Assembly: GCF_029852145.1 (NCBI RefSeq)
Contig: NC_079979.1
Location: forward strand, 16,813,901-16,877,900
Reading direction: 5' to 3'
DNA: 64,000 nucleotides
Source: Microplitis mediator
Taxonomy: Eukaryota; Arthropoda; Insecta; Hymenoptera; Braconidae
Position numbers and translations under genes: made by a program. Under the pieces are notes generated by a model. That model was not told where the DNA came from. It was given only the letters and a program-made list of their open reading frames with translations, and made no database searches. This document shows positions 1-11,277 of the stretch, piece by piece (the first letter of the stretch is position 1; each line of letters starts with the position of its first letter).

Positions 1-3000
1 CTCACGGCGCATTGTCTCAAGTGCATCTTTTTTAATTGACGTCTTCGGGAACTTTGTATTTTTAAAAAATATGTAATCCCAAACTTCCGGTGTCATTTGC
101 TCTGGTTTTATTCCCAATACATTGGGCTTGTCGCCTTTGAAAGTTCCCCCCTGAATTAAATGAGCGACTGTGTAAAACGCGGTGTAAATTGTAGAGTCGG
201 ATAGTGATTCAATCAGCCAACTTTCATCCCAGGGTAATTTAGTACCAAGACCGTACGTTCTCGAACAAGCGTGCTCGTGTAACCAATCAAGACATGCCAA
301 GAAATTCTTCCTTACTTCATCGTGGAAAGTTTCCATGTTGTCTAATGCTTTCAAGGCCTCTTTCTTCCAAGATTCTTCACCGTAATCCAGGTACCACTGA
401 TTGCAGAGAGCAACAACACACTCGTCATTAGACCTGGAGATTATGGTCTTCTCAGGCTCATAATAAATAACAGCAGTTTTATCATCGATCATTTCTTTCT
501 GAATGAGTTTCTTAACATCTTGAATTTTTTTACCTTTGTGCTCACCTACCAGTAACACACCCTCGTAAAATCCTTTCAAATAAACCATTTCTTTGGCCTG
601 CTGAAGTTTGTCTTTATCATTCTGCGACTGGATCTTCAATTGGTCATAAAGAGTTACTGCGGCGAGACCACCAAACTCCGGGATTTCCAGAATTGAAATT
701 GGGTTGTAAGGCAACACCATCTCGTCTTTGATTGAATATTTTTCTCTGAAGGCTGGTTTTTTCTTCAAGTCTACTAGAGCCGCGTAATCATCTGGAGAGT
801 CACTGGGAACTGATGTGACGACACCGGTACCTTTGTCTTCTTTAATTGTCAGCATAGGAAGAGTATAAATAACTTTGTGGCTCGTTAATGGAGCACTCAG
901 TCCTAATCCCATGAGATCTTGACCAACAAATTCAGCAACAATTTGAATTTTACCCTCGACTTTCATGAATCCTTGATAGGACATATTCCTAGCGGATCTT
1001 TCAGTTGAAATAAAGACTTCGCCATTGGCTAGAGTGTAAGCAATGTAACGAATGTCGGGATGAATCCAACAATTTGTTTGTCCGTACATCGTTTCAGGTC
1101 TTAGAGTCGCAGCAACCAAGAAAACCGGTTTGTTTTTAACAGATTTAAGTTTTTCTGGGTAAGGTTCAAGTAATTTCATTTTTACTAAAGTATATTCTTG
1201 AGGACCAACACCTTCTCCTGATGAACGATCGTGATCCATGCAGGGTTGATTGTCTTTAGGAGAAAAAATTGTATATCTTTTTCCATATTTTACTTTATTT
1301 CGTGCTTTCAAATGCTGAAACTGCCACCTGATAAATGAATCAAAGAAAGGATTTACGTCGGTGGTAATAAAAGCACGACGCCAATCAACATGTAGACCAA
1401 TTGATTTTAAATCATTGACAGCAAGTGGTGGAAAATACTCCAGCCAATATGATGCGTCGGCAAATTTCTTAATTTCTTCATCTTCAATACCAAGACTGCG
1501 CATTATTTGCCATTGATATTTAGCATCACTTGTTTTAGCAACGGCTTTACTTTTCTTTCCTTTACTCTTGTCTTTGACAATAGCATCGGTGGCATCTTCA
1601 ATCACCGATTCTTCTTGTTGCTGAGGAAACTTTGGTGGATATCCAAACAATTCTATTTCTCTCATTAATTTATCAGCGCACGCTTTAATTGGCATACCAG
1701 TGCAATGGAAACCAAAAGGGAAAAGTACTTTTTTGCCTAGCAGTCGGTTGTACCTCACAGCAAACTTTAATTACAATAAAAATTATTTGGTAAATAAATT
1801 TTAATTATTTAACAAGAAATAATGAGTGTAGATGTAGCGGACATGAGACAATTTGTAAATTTTTAATAAATTAATTAATTAAAATAATGAAATTTGAAAA
1901 AAAGCGCGTACTGATTTTTCAAATATTTAAATACGCCCAAGTAACACTTGACTTTATGACATCTATAAGATAGTAATTTTGAGGCTGTTTTTTGACGTCT
2001 CGAGGCATCAAAATGTTGATAAAATAATCAGAAATTTGACATAAAAAAATATCTGCTTAAAAGACTTGACACAAGTGGCGGCAAAAAGTAAATTACAAAT
2101 AAATTTTAAATAGAGATGATTTTTTTAAGGCAGCAAAAAAAAACTTGGCTTTGAAACAAAATAAAATTTGTCTTGTTCTTTTAAAGGACATTTTTATGAC
2201 ATCTTAAAGTTGTCTCTGTGCTACTTGCCAGGAAACAAGAGTTTCAGCTCAGAAATTTAAATGAAACTGTTGACATCTCGATGACGTACAGGAAATATTA
2301 AAAACTTCACTTAAACTTTTTCGCTCTCTTATACGTGTAATAGTATATAAATTTGACGTAAAATTAAAGCTGTACTAGACGTTATCGAGATGTCAAATGT
2401 TTCTTTTTCATTTTTTAGTTAAAATTTTGATCATCTAGAGAGTTCTCAGGGAAGTCAATTTTTTGGTCTATCGACAAGGCATCAAAATGATGACAACAAA
2501 ACTTTATGTCACTGAAAAATTACTTGCCTAAAAAACTTGACAAATCGGCGGCAAAATGAAATTACAAATAAATGTCAAATGTCAGCTAATTGACTTTTCA
2601 GTTAAAATGACTTTTTTGGGACAGGAAAAAGAAGACAAATTTCCTATGACTCCTAAAACCACAATCTGTACGTCTTATTTTTTTACAAAATAAAACTTTA
2701 CCAGAGACAAAATAAAATTTGTCTTATCCTTTTCAATGACATCTTTATGACATCTTAAAGTTGTCTCTGCTCTACTTGGGTACATTTTATATATTAATAA
2801 AAAATTTAAAAAATTGCCAATTGTCAGCTACACACTCTCAAGAAATAAAGTTTTAATTTATGGGATAATTACCTCACATTTCGATAGAGAAAACGTGTGA
2901 CCCAAATGCAGTCGTCCGTTCATATACGGAAATGGAAAAGTAGCAAGGAATTTTTCATCTTTAGATTTTTGTTTTTTTGGAGCATCTTCTTCGTATGCTT

Positions 3001-3271
3001 TGCAAGCTTCCCACTTAGCTTGGACATCTTTTTCTATTTTTTGAAGATACTCAACTTTGAAAGTACCCTTCCTTTCATTCGCCTAAAATTTATTTAAATA
3101 AAAAGTAATTTAAATATTTATATATAGTAAATAACGGAGTTTATAACAGCTGCTAAATATTTAAGTAGGTTAGGAAACATTTATTTAAATTATATATATT
3201 TAACTTTGATATTTTGTATCAAATAAATAAATTATCAGCACTGGTTAGTCATTTTTATCAATACATACCAT
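1..3271 (-). CDS. LeuRS: Cytosolic leucyl-tRNA synthetase, 5' (N-terminal) part, cut by window edge
   Basis: Class I aminoacyl-tRNA synthetase that charges tRNA-Leu in the cytosol. Exons read on the minus strand: 3271-3269 (the ATG alone), 3082-2873, and 1764-1, which is open to the window edge. About 659 of an expected roughly 1,180 residues are present. The start MANERKGTFKVEYL matches the start of animal cytosolic LeuRS. The class I HIGH signature is HLGHT near residues 60-64 after FPYMNGR. The CP1 editing insertion follows, with RPETMYGQTNCW near residue 290 and the editing-pocket stretch SVPSDSPDD near residue 385. The KMSKS loop and anticodon-binding part lie beyond the left edge. Every junction is GT...AG and frame is kept. 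The first coding exon is only the initiator codon, joined to GCG (Ala). Intron 2 (1765-2872) is filled with transposable-element sequence. Identification is by family resemblance from memory and is strong. Confidence 0.95.
1822..2841. mobile_element. Family 2 MITE split by a family 3 element (LeuRS intron 2)
   Basis: The left part (1822 to about 1935) begins ATGAGTGTAGATGTAGC. The right part (about 2781-2841) ends with the degenerate inverted counterpart, GTCAGCTACACACTCTCA. Between them sits a family 3 element. Family 2 is therefore the older insertion here. Confidence 0.6.
1936..2780. mobile_element. Family 3 element (CCCAAGTAGCAC termini), internally duplicated
   Basis: It starts CCCAAGTAACAC and ends CTACTTGGG followed by TA. 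The sub-terminal stretch GACATCTTAAAGTTGTCTC occurs twice, at about 2199-2217 and 2751-2769. The internal motif CATCAAAATG also recurs, so two incomplete copies lie in tandem. No coding capacity was seen. The other copies at 27319 and 43963 are flanked by TA, which suggests a Tc1/mariner-type target. Confidence 0.55.
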
Positions 3272-3670
3272 CGCTCTTATTTGTATTATCAATTATATAC
3301 CGAAATTTATATTTTAATAAATATACACGTGAACGTGAGCATCCGGCTTATTTTATATATCAATACACAGTCATAGTATGACTTCATACAGACAATTCTG
3401 AGGATGTATGATGAAATAATACCTCGCTGACAGTGTAGAAAACGACACCATTTTTATGCGCGACTTTTAAAAAATGTAGAGGTAGGATACTAGATGACAG
3501 AGTTACTGAAAAAATTGCATCATTTTGTTTAACATAAACTACTTGCTGGTGACAATTTAATAACTTTATTTAAATATCAATAAATATTCATTAAATAGTC
3601 CAGCTTTTTAAATAATTGTATCATAATATTTAAAATAAACTTTCGTTTCTACGAAATCAATTAATTATTT

Positions 3671-4614
3671 ATGATACTGAAGTTAACCGACGTCTAATAA
3701 TTTTTGGAACCATTCGAAGCGATAAATTATGAAAAGAAAAAAAAATTTTTTAAATTGCACTTATAGTTTTTTTAATTTTCTGCATGTGCATATTTTTAGT
3801 TTTTTTTAACTTCCCGCTAAGAAAATTGAAAATTTTCAAAAATTCGGAAAGTTATTGGTTTCGGTCCGATTTGCAAAAATCGAATTTCTATCAGATTTTG
3901 ACGTTTTGAGGTTCTAGGAAGCTATCCTGACTAATTTCACGATGACGTCCGAGTGTATGTATGTGTGTACGTACGTACGTACGTACGTACGTATGTATGT
4001 AAATATTCATAACTCTTGAACGGATGAACCGATTTTGATCTTTGAGGTGTCATTCGACGCGGCTTGTTAATATCTTGAAGCCGTAAAAATTTGAGCATTA
4101 TCGGTAGGGTGCGTTCGGAGATATTTCAAAAATAAAATTTTTTCAAAAATGTTTTATTTGGATAACTTTTAATTTGCTCGATGGATTGATCCCAAAATCT
4201 AATCAGCTCTAAAACTTTATAAGCCGCGTCGAATACCACCTCAACTATCAAACTCGGTTAATTCGTTCAAGAGAAACCGTTGACGAAAGAATTCAAAAAA
4301 TTTTTTTTTTTGGTTTTTTTGAAATTTCTCAAAAACGACTCGATAAATCAATTTCAAAATTTGATCAGCTTTAGAACTTGATAAAACACGCCGATTGCCG
4401 CCTCAACCATCAAAATCGCTTAATTCGTTCGCGAGATATCGTGGGAGAAAGAAATGCTAAAAAATGGTTTTTTACAAAAGTATTTGCGAGCTCGAAAACA
4501 GCGGGAAGTTATGGGGCTGGCCTGCAGGGTTAACCGATAGAGCGATTTTTTTTTGTATTTGATTTGTTTGAAAAAAAATCCGAAAATTTTTAATTGTCGT
4601 AACTTCAATATCAT
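3671..4614 (+). mobile_element. Family 1 MITE interrupted by a larger repeat
   Basis: The left half (3671-3807) starts ATGATACTGAAGTTAACCG and contains the family core (GACGTCTAATAATTTTTGG, TGCATGTGCATATTTTTAG). The right half (about 4546-4614) carries AAAAATCCGAAAATTTTTAA and ends AACTTCAATATCAT. The halves are separated by about 740 bp of a different repeat. Confidence 0.6.
3808..4545. repeat. Dispersed repeat with AACTTCCCGCT inverted ends, inside a family 1 MITE
   Basis: AACTTCCCGCT at 3808-3818 is mirrored by AGCGGGAAGTT at 4500-4510. It holds an (ACGT)n tract at about 3965-3995 and phrases such as GATGAACCGATTTTGATC that recur in a diverged form inside it. A shorter relative sits at about 13574-13893 in a Ptp69D intron: the two share CTATCAG...CTATCCTGAC-like and GGGGCTG...AGGG...AACCG segments. 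No protein-coding capacity was seen. The class is unknown. Confidence 0.5.
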
Positions 4615-4620
4615 GATTTG

Positions 4621-4755
4621 ATGATACGGAAGTTAACCGGCGTCTAATAAATTTTGAAATTTATTCAAAGCGATAGATTATAAAAAAAAAAATATTTAAA
4701 AAAATTGCACTTGTAGTTTTTAAAATTTTCTACATGTGCATATTTTTAGTTGATT
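4621..4755 (+). mobile_element. Family 1 MITE, 3'-truncated
   Basis: Begins ATGATACGGAAGTTAACCGG directly after the preceding copy and carries the TACATGTGCATATTTTTAG core. It then runs into unrelated sequence without the right terminal repeat. Confidence 0.55.
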
Positions 4756-6142
4756 TATTACTCGACTTAAATAAATAATAAGTGGCCACAAATGCTACTT
4801 TTACCCTGCGAATTATGAATTATAAAAATAATTAATTATCATATTTTCATATTAATATTAACTTTGAATATTGTCATATATATTAAGTCATAAATACTTC
4901 AATCCTAAATATTTTGTCATGGATATTTAGTCTTACTGGAATTACTACACTGATACAGAGCAGAGTAAAATCTATCAACCAAAAAATTGGTCAATTATTT
5001 AAATTTAATAAATTACAAATAATATATATCATCCCGCAGTAAAAAAATAAAAACATGATGACAAAAAAAAATATATTATGCCATTAGTGCATAAATAATT
5101 AGTAGCCAATAGATGACAGATCTATCATTTAAATGTTCTAACGGATCATCCTTGCGGTCAACTTATACCAGTAAACTATCCACCGAACCGCGAATCTTCA
5201 ACCAATCATTTATACCCAATCACTAAATTACAAATGACAACAATCTATATTACGGTGTTTTCCCGATAAGATGTACAAATAAAAAATATGACCTTATTTT
5301 TAAATATAATAATGATTGACATATCAAGAACTATTATTACATTTTTTAAATCCTCGGTGTTTATTTTATATTTTTTAAAAATCACCGCTCATTTTTAAGT
5401 AGGATATATTTTACAAGCGAATGTTTAAAATTTGAATATTTTATTACATCAATTTGAGTATTTGGAATTACCGTTAAAAATTTACCATTAAAAAATAAAA
5501 TAATTTGAAATTTAACTTCATTCCACTTTATCAATACGGTCCAGGTAAAACGTGATATACATTTGAACTTGATATACATTTAAATTATTATTATTATTAC
5601 TATCGTAATAGTTACTTATATGTAAGTACCTACATAAGACCCTTCACTTTAAAGTCAATTACATTCTCAGCACATCTGCTAAATGAATTTATGTATGGGG
5701 AAATAATGATAATAAAAGTAATATAAACTTTAGTGACCTCAAAGACCGGTATGCTGGCGCTTCTTTTTCTTTTTATTATATTTCATTAACATTTTTTTAT
5801 TTTACTTCTATAATAAGGAATCATACGTCGATTCAGGGATGAGTTTTTTTTTTTTTTTATCATCCAGGTAGTGGGGAACTGGATTGAGTGAAGCAAAGTA
5901 ACCAGTTTACCGCGCGCAGTCCTTTCATCTACATCTCGTATGAGCGATTCCTTATATCGCGATTTGAATTTGAATTTGAATTTAAATTTAAATCAGTTAA
6001 AGTCCCAGCCATTGGATAAATGAAAAAAATCTTTACCTAAATTACAATTAAATAAATAAAGTTTAAAATTTTTATGATGCTGGATAAAAAAAAAGTGAAT
6101 TTCAAATATTTAAATTTTGAAATTTAATTAAAACGATACGCG

Positions 6143-7426
6143 ATGAAGGTCAAGTGGATGGGAGTGATACAATTAGTACTGGTATCATCAGTTTGTGCGA
6201 TAGAAGTAAGAAGCACTGAATCTAGTGAAGAATATTTGCGCAAAGTGATGATTGAACTTCAAGGATTACAATCACCGTCAATTACCGGCTATCATAATTT
6301 TAATCCACATTTTTTGGCGGGTAAAAGATACTCGAGGACTAATGCCAATATTTTGACAGTTCATCAAGACGATTCGAGGCACAACGGATACCCTCCGAAA
6401 AAAAGTGAACAAATTATCGTTGAAGCTTCTAATCAATATTACCCACAAGTAATTCAAAAAAATATGTATATATATATTTAAATAAATATGATACTGAAAT
6501 TAGCCGAGGTCCGATTTTTTGAATTTCAAAACGATTAATTATAAGAAATATTTTTAAAAATTGCACTTGTAGATTTTTAAATTTTCTACATCCGCATACT
6601 TTTAGTTTTTTTTTTTTTTGCAATCGATTTGTTGCCAAAAAATCCAAAACTTCAGGATCATAGACAAATTTTTAAAAAATAAAATTTTTGTTAACTTCTT
6701 TTTAGATGTCGCGGCCAATAGTAGTTCCGGATCAGACTAAAATTCAAAATCCACCTCTCGGTTTTACTAAAAATGAATTAGCGATGATGTATAACCAGGC
6801 GTTGCAGTCAGGTAATGCAATATCTTTGCCTGGATTAAAAAATTCATTGGAATCTGGACAAATACCTTCAGTTGTTGGTAATTATTTACATCTTCCCAAT
6901 GCTGATAATCAACAGCAAACGTTTGCGTATTATTTTTATCCATTGAAATCATTTATGGACAATCTTCAAAATAATAACGGATATAAAACGATAGTAAGAC
7001 TTTATTTTATCTAAAAGTACTTGAGTAATTTAATGAACAAGATTCCAGTAATTAATTAGTATTTAAAAAAAAAATTTTTTGTAGAACGACTTGACGCCAG
7101 CGCAGTCGGGACATCAAGAATCCCAGAAGCAGATAATAATAAACCCGCTTTTTATGGCAATCAGCAGCTTTGTCGGCATGGCATTGGTATTTATGCTCGG
7201 TGTTATCGTTCTTCCGCGGATTTTAGGTGAGTTTAGATCTCGGATAGTACATGATGAGCTTCTGAATCTCACGACGACTGTCAACGAGGCAATTGACAAG
7301 TACAACTACACAACAACGAGGCCGAAGACACCATTCAGTGAAGCTATGGTGGGAATTAAAACTAGACCGGTGCAACGCGTCAAGCGAAAAAAAATTCATC
7401 GCAATAGAAATGTAAAGACTGTATAA
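6143..7426 (+). CDS. Unrecognised secreted / type I single-pass membrane protein
   Basis: Three exons, 6143-6448, 6706-6993 and 7085-7426, all phase 0 with GT...AG borders, give a 311-residue protein. Residues 1 to about 20 (MKVKWMGVIQLVLVSSVCA) form a typical signal peptide. The ectodomain has no cysteine-rich or repeat pattern I recognise. It contains a tyrosine-rich stretch (AYYFYPLKSF) near residue 180. Residues about 219-241 (NPLFMAISSFVGMALVFMLG and on) form one hydrophobic helix. The tail of about 70 residues is basic at its end (VKRKKIHRNRNVKTV). The predicted topology is N-out, single pass. I do not know the family; it may be an insect-restricted protein. Intron 1 contains a family 1 MITE. 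The gene is divergent from LeuRS and convergent with Ptp69D. The start ATG was chosen because it opens the signal peptide and follows in-frame stops. Confidence 0.75.
6488..6661 (+). mobile_element. Family 1 MITE in intron 1 of the membrane-protein gene
   Basis: Begins ATGATACTGAAATTAGCCG and ends CTTCAGGATCAT. It is 174 bp with the usual core and makes up most of the 257-bp intron. Confidence 0.65.
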
Positions 7427-7734
7427 AAAATATATATATATATATACGTACATGTATGTGTTACTTGATTGATGCAAGTTCCGTATATTTATAATACTTA
7501 ATATATAAAGTTATACACTGAGAAAAAAATCTCTTCGAATCCTTGTATATATTTAAATTTTTCAATCTGATATATTTTTGGTAAAAAATTTTAAGATTTC
7601 ATTCAAAATAATTTTCTTAATCCAAACTTATGTTTACTTCAAAATATTTTTATATTTTTTTTGCAGGAGTGTAAATAAATTTGAATTTCTTTGGTCAAGA
7701 AAATTTTTCTTTGCACTGGATATCTTGGCGGATA

Positions 7735-8184
7735 CAAATTGCGGCATTTTACGGTAAACGTAAGGTATTCTACGGCAATTGTGTGGTATTTTTACCGTAA
7801 ATTTATAATAAGAGAACGGTAATTTACTGTCACATTGCGGCAAGCCTGGGGTAATTTTCCGTTAAGTGAAGTACCGCAGAGTAAAAAGTCGAAAAATAAA
7901 AAAGCATACGGTACTTACGGTAAAAATGCCGCATTTTACCATAAATTGCGGCAAACTTACCATAAAAATACCGTATTTTACGCGGAATTACCGTAATTTG
8001 CCGTAAAATAATGACAAGTCTGGGGTAATTTTCCGTAAAGTGAAGTACCGTAGAGTAAAATCTTTAAAAATAAAAAAGCATACAGTGTTTACGGTCAAAA
8101 TTCCACACTTTACCGTAAATTGCGGCAAATTTGCCGTATAAATACCACATTTTAGAAAATTACGGAACTTTACCGTAGTAATTT
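7735..8184. repeat. CGGTAAAA / TTTACCG rich degenerate repeat
   Basis: Dozens of alternating motifs such as TTTACCGTAA, TTACGGTAAA, TTGCGGCA and GGTATTTTACGG occur on both strands. A longer block (AATTTTCCGT-AAGTGAAGTACCG-AGAGTAAA) appears at 7849-7883 and again at about 8029-8062, so there is at least one direct duplication of about 180 bp. A remnant continues after the MITE pair (about 8592-8610). This means the MITE pair was inserted into this repeat. Confidence 0.6.
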
Positions 8185-8382
8185 ACGATCCTGAAGTTAG
8201 CAGACAGTCACAAATTTTCGGATTTTTTTTTTTCAACAAATCAATTAAAAAAAAAAAAAAAATGCACTTGTAGAAAATTCAAAAAACTACAAGTGCAATT
8301 TTTTCAAATATTTATTTTTTTACAATTTATTGTTTAAAATAAAATCCAAAAATTATTAGACGTCAGCTGACTTCAGGATCAT
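8185..8382 (-). mobile_element. Family 1 MITE, first of a tandem pair
   Basis: Starts ACGATCCTGAAGTTAGCAG (the right terminus in reverse) and ends CTGACTTCAGGATCAT. The left flank is AGTAATTT. Confidence 0.7.
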
Positions 8383-8388
8383 TAATTT

Positions 8389-8591
8389 ACGATCCTGAAG
8401 TTAGCAGACAGTCACAAATTTTCGGATTTTTTTTTTCAACAAATCAATTAAAAAAAAAAAAAAAAAAAAAATGCACTTGTAGAAAATTTTAAAAACTACA
8501 AGTGCAATTTTTCAAAATATTTTTTTTTTTACAATTTATTGTTTAAAATAAAATCCAAAAATTATTAGACGTCAGCTGACTGCAGTATCAT
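8389..8591 (-). mobile_element. Family 1 MITE, second of a tandem pair
   Basis: Starts ACGATCCTGAAGTTAGCAG and ends CTGACTGCAGTATCAT. It is followed by AGTAATTT, the same 8 bp that precede the first copy. The spacer between the copies is TAATTT, the last six of those bases. Confidence 0.7.
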
Positions 8592-9656
8592 AGTAATTTA
8601 CCGTAATTCAAATCCGCCAGGATTTAAAATTAACAATGCAATAATTTATATCGATTACTCGAAAAAATATTGATTTTCACAAAAGTTATGTTTTTTCTCA
8701 GTGCAAAACTCATTCTTTAATTTATTACAGCAAAATAATTAAAATAGTAAAATAAACGACTGATTTTTTTGTCTTATAATTAATATTTATTTATTTTTTA
8801 AATTGTTTTAAAAACGTTACTTTACAAAACTCTCCAGCGTTCTCGCACACGTGACAACAATATGTGAAATAATTATTTTAGTTAATTATCAACTTTTTTT
8901 TTTTTTCACAAATCCACTGTATTGATTAATCACGTAAACAAAAAAGAGAAAAATACAAGCAATGAAAATTGCTCAGTCGATTTTTATCTTTTGTCCTTTC
9001 GTTATTTTTTCTCTTTACATTTACAATTATTATTTCACTCGGTGTTACTATCATTTGTATATTTTATTTATTTATTTATTCATAGCAAATAATGCCACTT
9101 AATTCTTCATTTGTTGAGTACAAGAAAATATATTTCGAATATAAGAAGAAAAAATTAAATTTATAAAAAATTATTGAGTTACTTTCGAGTTGATCGAAAA
9201 ATCTGATTACTGATCGCTAAGATGAGGTAGAGATTCACCATTTTATTTAAATTCATTATTTATAAATAATTGTACGCACAAATGAAGAATCTCGCATTAA
9301 TTAATGCGTCAACTAGTAGCATTTTTTAGTTTCATTATTTCATTTCTGCCATTTCTTGATCATATTAATACTGCTAAATAAAATTTTAATGAATTTTTTT
9401 ATGATAAAGAGACGATCTGGTCTCCGTAATAACCATTTTTTTTTTTTTTCAATTGGTAATTTATTTAATATTCCTTGGGGCTCATAAATTTGCGGTTAAC
9501 AAAATATTCACAAGCATAAATACTGATTATTGTACATTCGTTTTAGAGCCTTTAGATTTTTTTTCTACACTTTTAGAATCAGACAGGAATAGTACATTCC
9601 AATAACTTATTAATTTTACAGTAAAAAAAAAAAATTAATTTACAATACTTTATGTA

Positions 9657-10390
9657 TATATCAGACTGTCCATTTAAAATTGATTTTTTTTGTCCCATAC
9701 AAAAATTACATTGTCTGTAACATGAAAAAAATTGGGTATCAAATTCGGCCCTCCCTCAGTTACAAAACGCGCGCTCACTTATAAGATTTCCCATTTAAAA
9801 AACATAGTAAATTTTTTTTGAACTTTGAAATTAACTCGTTAACGGATCAATAAATTGAAGTGACCATACATATTTTTGTAGATAATTGAATGCTCTACAA
9901 AAAAGGTCTCTTACAATTTTTTTATAAATCCAACTTTTCAAAAGTTATTTAAGTTTGAATTCAAATTTTTCCCGCAAAATTATCAGTATCATTGCAAAGT
10001 GTCACAGGAGCTTGTAGATAATTTTTTTTTGCAATCAGGATGTTATTTAATAATTTTTTAATTTCACACTTCAAAAATTACAGTTTCACAAATTAATTAT
10101 TCGAGAAAAAAACTGAAACTTTCGTAAAAAAGTAACTTTTGATCTGTTAGATTTTAAAAAAAATTGAGATCTTTTTTGCACAGCGATTTTCTAAAAAAAT
10201 ATCCGGTCATTTCAATAAAATTTCAAAGTGAAAAAAAATTTTTCCCATGTTCTGTACATGGGAAATTTTATTTAAGCGAGCGCGCGTTTTGTGGATGACC
10301 ACAACTTGGTACCCAATTTTTTTGTTACATTCGACGTAACTTTCGTATGGGGCCGAAAAAAAAATCGATTTTATTTGACAGTCTAATATA
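9657..10390. mobile_element. Non-autonomous element with ~130-bp imperfect terminal inverted repeats
   Basis: The left arm has TATATCAGACTGTCCATTTA, then CCCATAC, ATTGGGTA and AAAACGCGCGCTC. The right arm repeats these in reverse complement (GAGCGCGCGTTTT, TACCCAAT, GTATGGGG, TGACAGTCTAATATA). The interior has no ORF of note. A short perfect hairpin, CCCATG-TTCTGTA-CATGGG, lies at about 10244-10262. The class is unknown. Confidence 0.6.
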
Positions 10391-11117
10391 CATACATGTT
10401 TACATATAAATATATATAAAAATGAATTACCAGCAGTTGAATGATAGCACATATGGCAACACATAAAGCAGATCTATAGTTTTTTGTTGTATTTATTTTT
10501 ATAAAAAGGCTGTATGTATTTTAACGAGGTAATTTATTCAGGCATGCATTAAAATGTAACGTAAATGTTAATATAATTATTTTATACAATTAATCACCTT
10601 TATTGGTGGGTTAAAAAATAATTGAACAAAATAAAATAAAACAAAACCTAGTGAATTAGACAATAAATTAGCAACTTTGTGGTATAAAAAGCATAACAGT
10701 ATGAAAATACAACTGTTTACCTCAAGTATTATATATATCATTTACATATATGTTTTGTGTAATTGAGATAACATTATAAATATGAGCTAATTATATTAGG
10801 TATTGTATACATTAAAAAAAAGTGTTAAAAAAAAAAAATGATCGCGTTTATTGACCGCGCAACAGACGAAATAAATGGAATGAAAAGCATGAAATAATAA
10901 TAAAATTAAATGATATAATTTATAAGCGATAAAAATATTATCGATGCTTGGTAGTAAAAATGATATTACGATTGTCTCTCATTTAAAAAAGACCAATTAC
11001 TATATATATATAAATATATATAATTATTTTTAGCAGCGCGCGTGCTGGAGTTATTTAATTGACTAGAAAACAATGAACAAATAAAAAACAAAAACATTTA
11101 TAGCAAATATACAATAA

Positions 11118-11277
11118 GGGCGTGTTCAGAAATACACTCTGGAGGTGAAAAATTACCTATCTAGGTGTGATTAGTACCTTTGTAATGTTAAATCGCACCT
11201 CTGGTTCGACCAGAGGATATTTCTGAACGCAGGAATTGAATATTTTCTCTTCCAGAGTGTGTTTCTGAACAAGCCCC
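11118..11277. mobile_element. 160-bp MITE with GGGC-TGTTCAGAAA termini
   Basis: Left end GGGCGTGTTCAGAAATACAC; the right end is the inverse of GGGGCTTGTTCAGAAACACA. Arms of about 30 bp match well. Flanking TAA and CAA would fit a 3-bp PIF/Harbinger-like target with one substitution. This is inference. Confidence 0.6.

Larger units (their letters stand above)
3272..6142. promoter_or_regulatory. Divergent spacer between LeuRS and the membrane-protein gene
   Basis: About 2.9 kb of AT-rich DNA must hold the start regions of two divergently transcribed genes. Most recognisable content is repeat: a family 1 MITE carrying an insertion (3671-4614), a second truncated family 1 copy (4621-4755), and runs of A/T. 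Short ORFs here show no protein resemblance. I could not place a TATA box or initiator with confidence. Confidence 0.5.

Noticed and set aside
3960..4000. (ACGT)n tract as a possible regulatory array
   Set aside because: It is a simple microsatellite inside a dispersed repeat.
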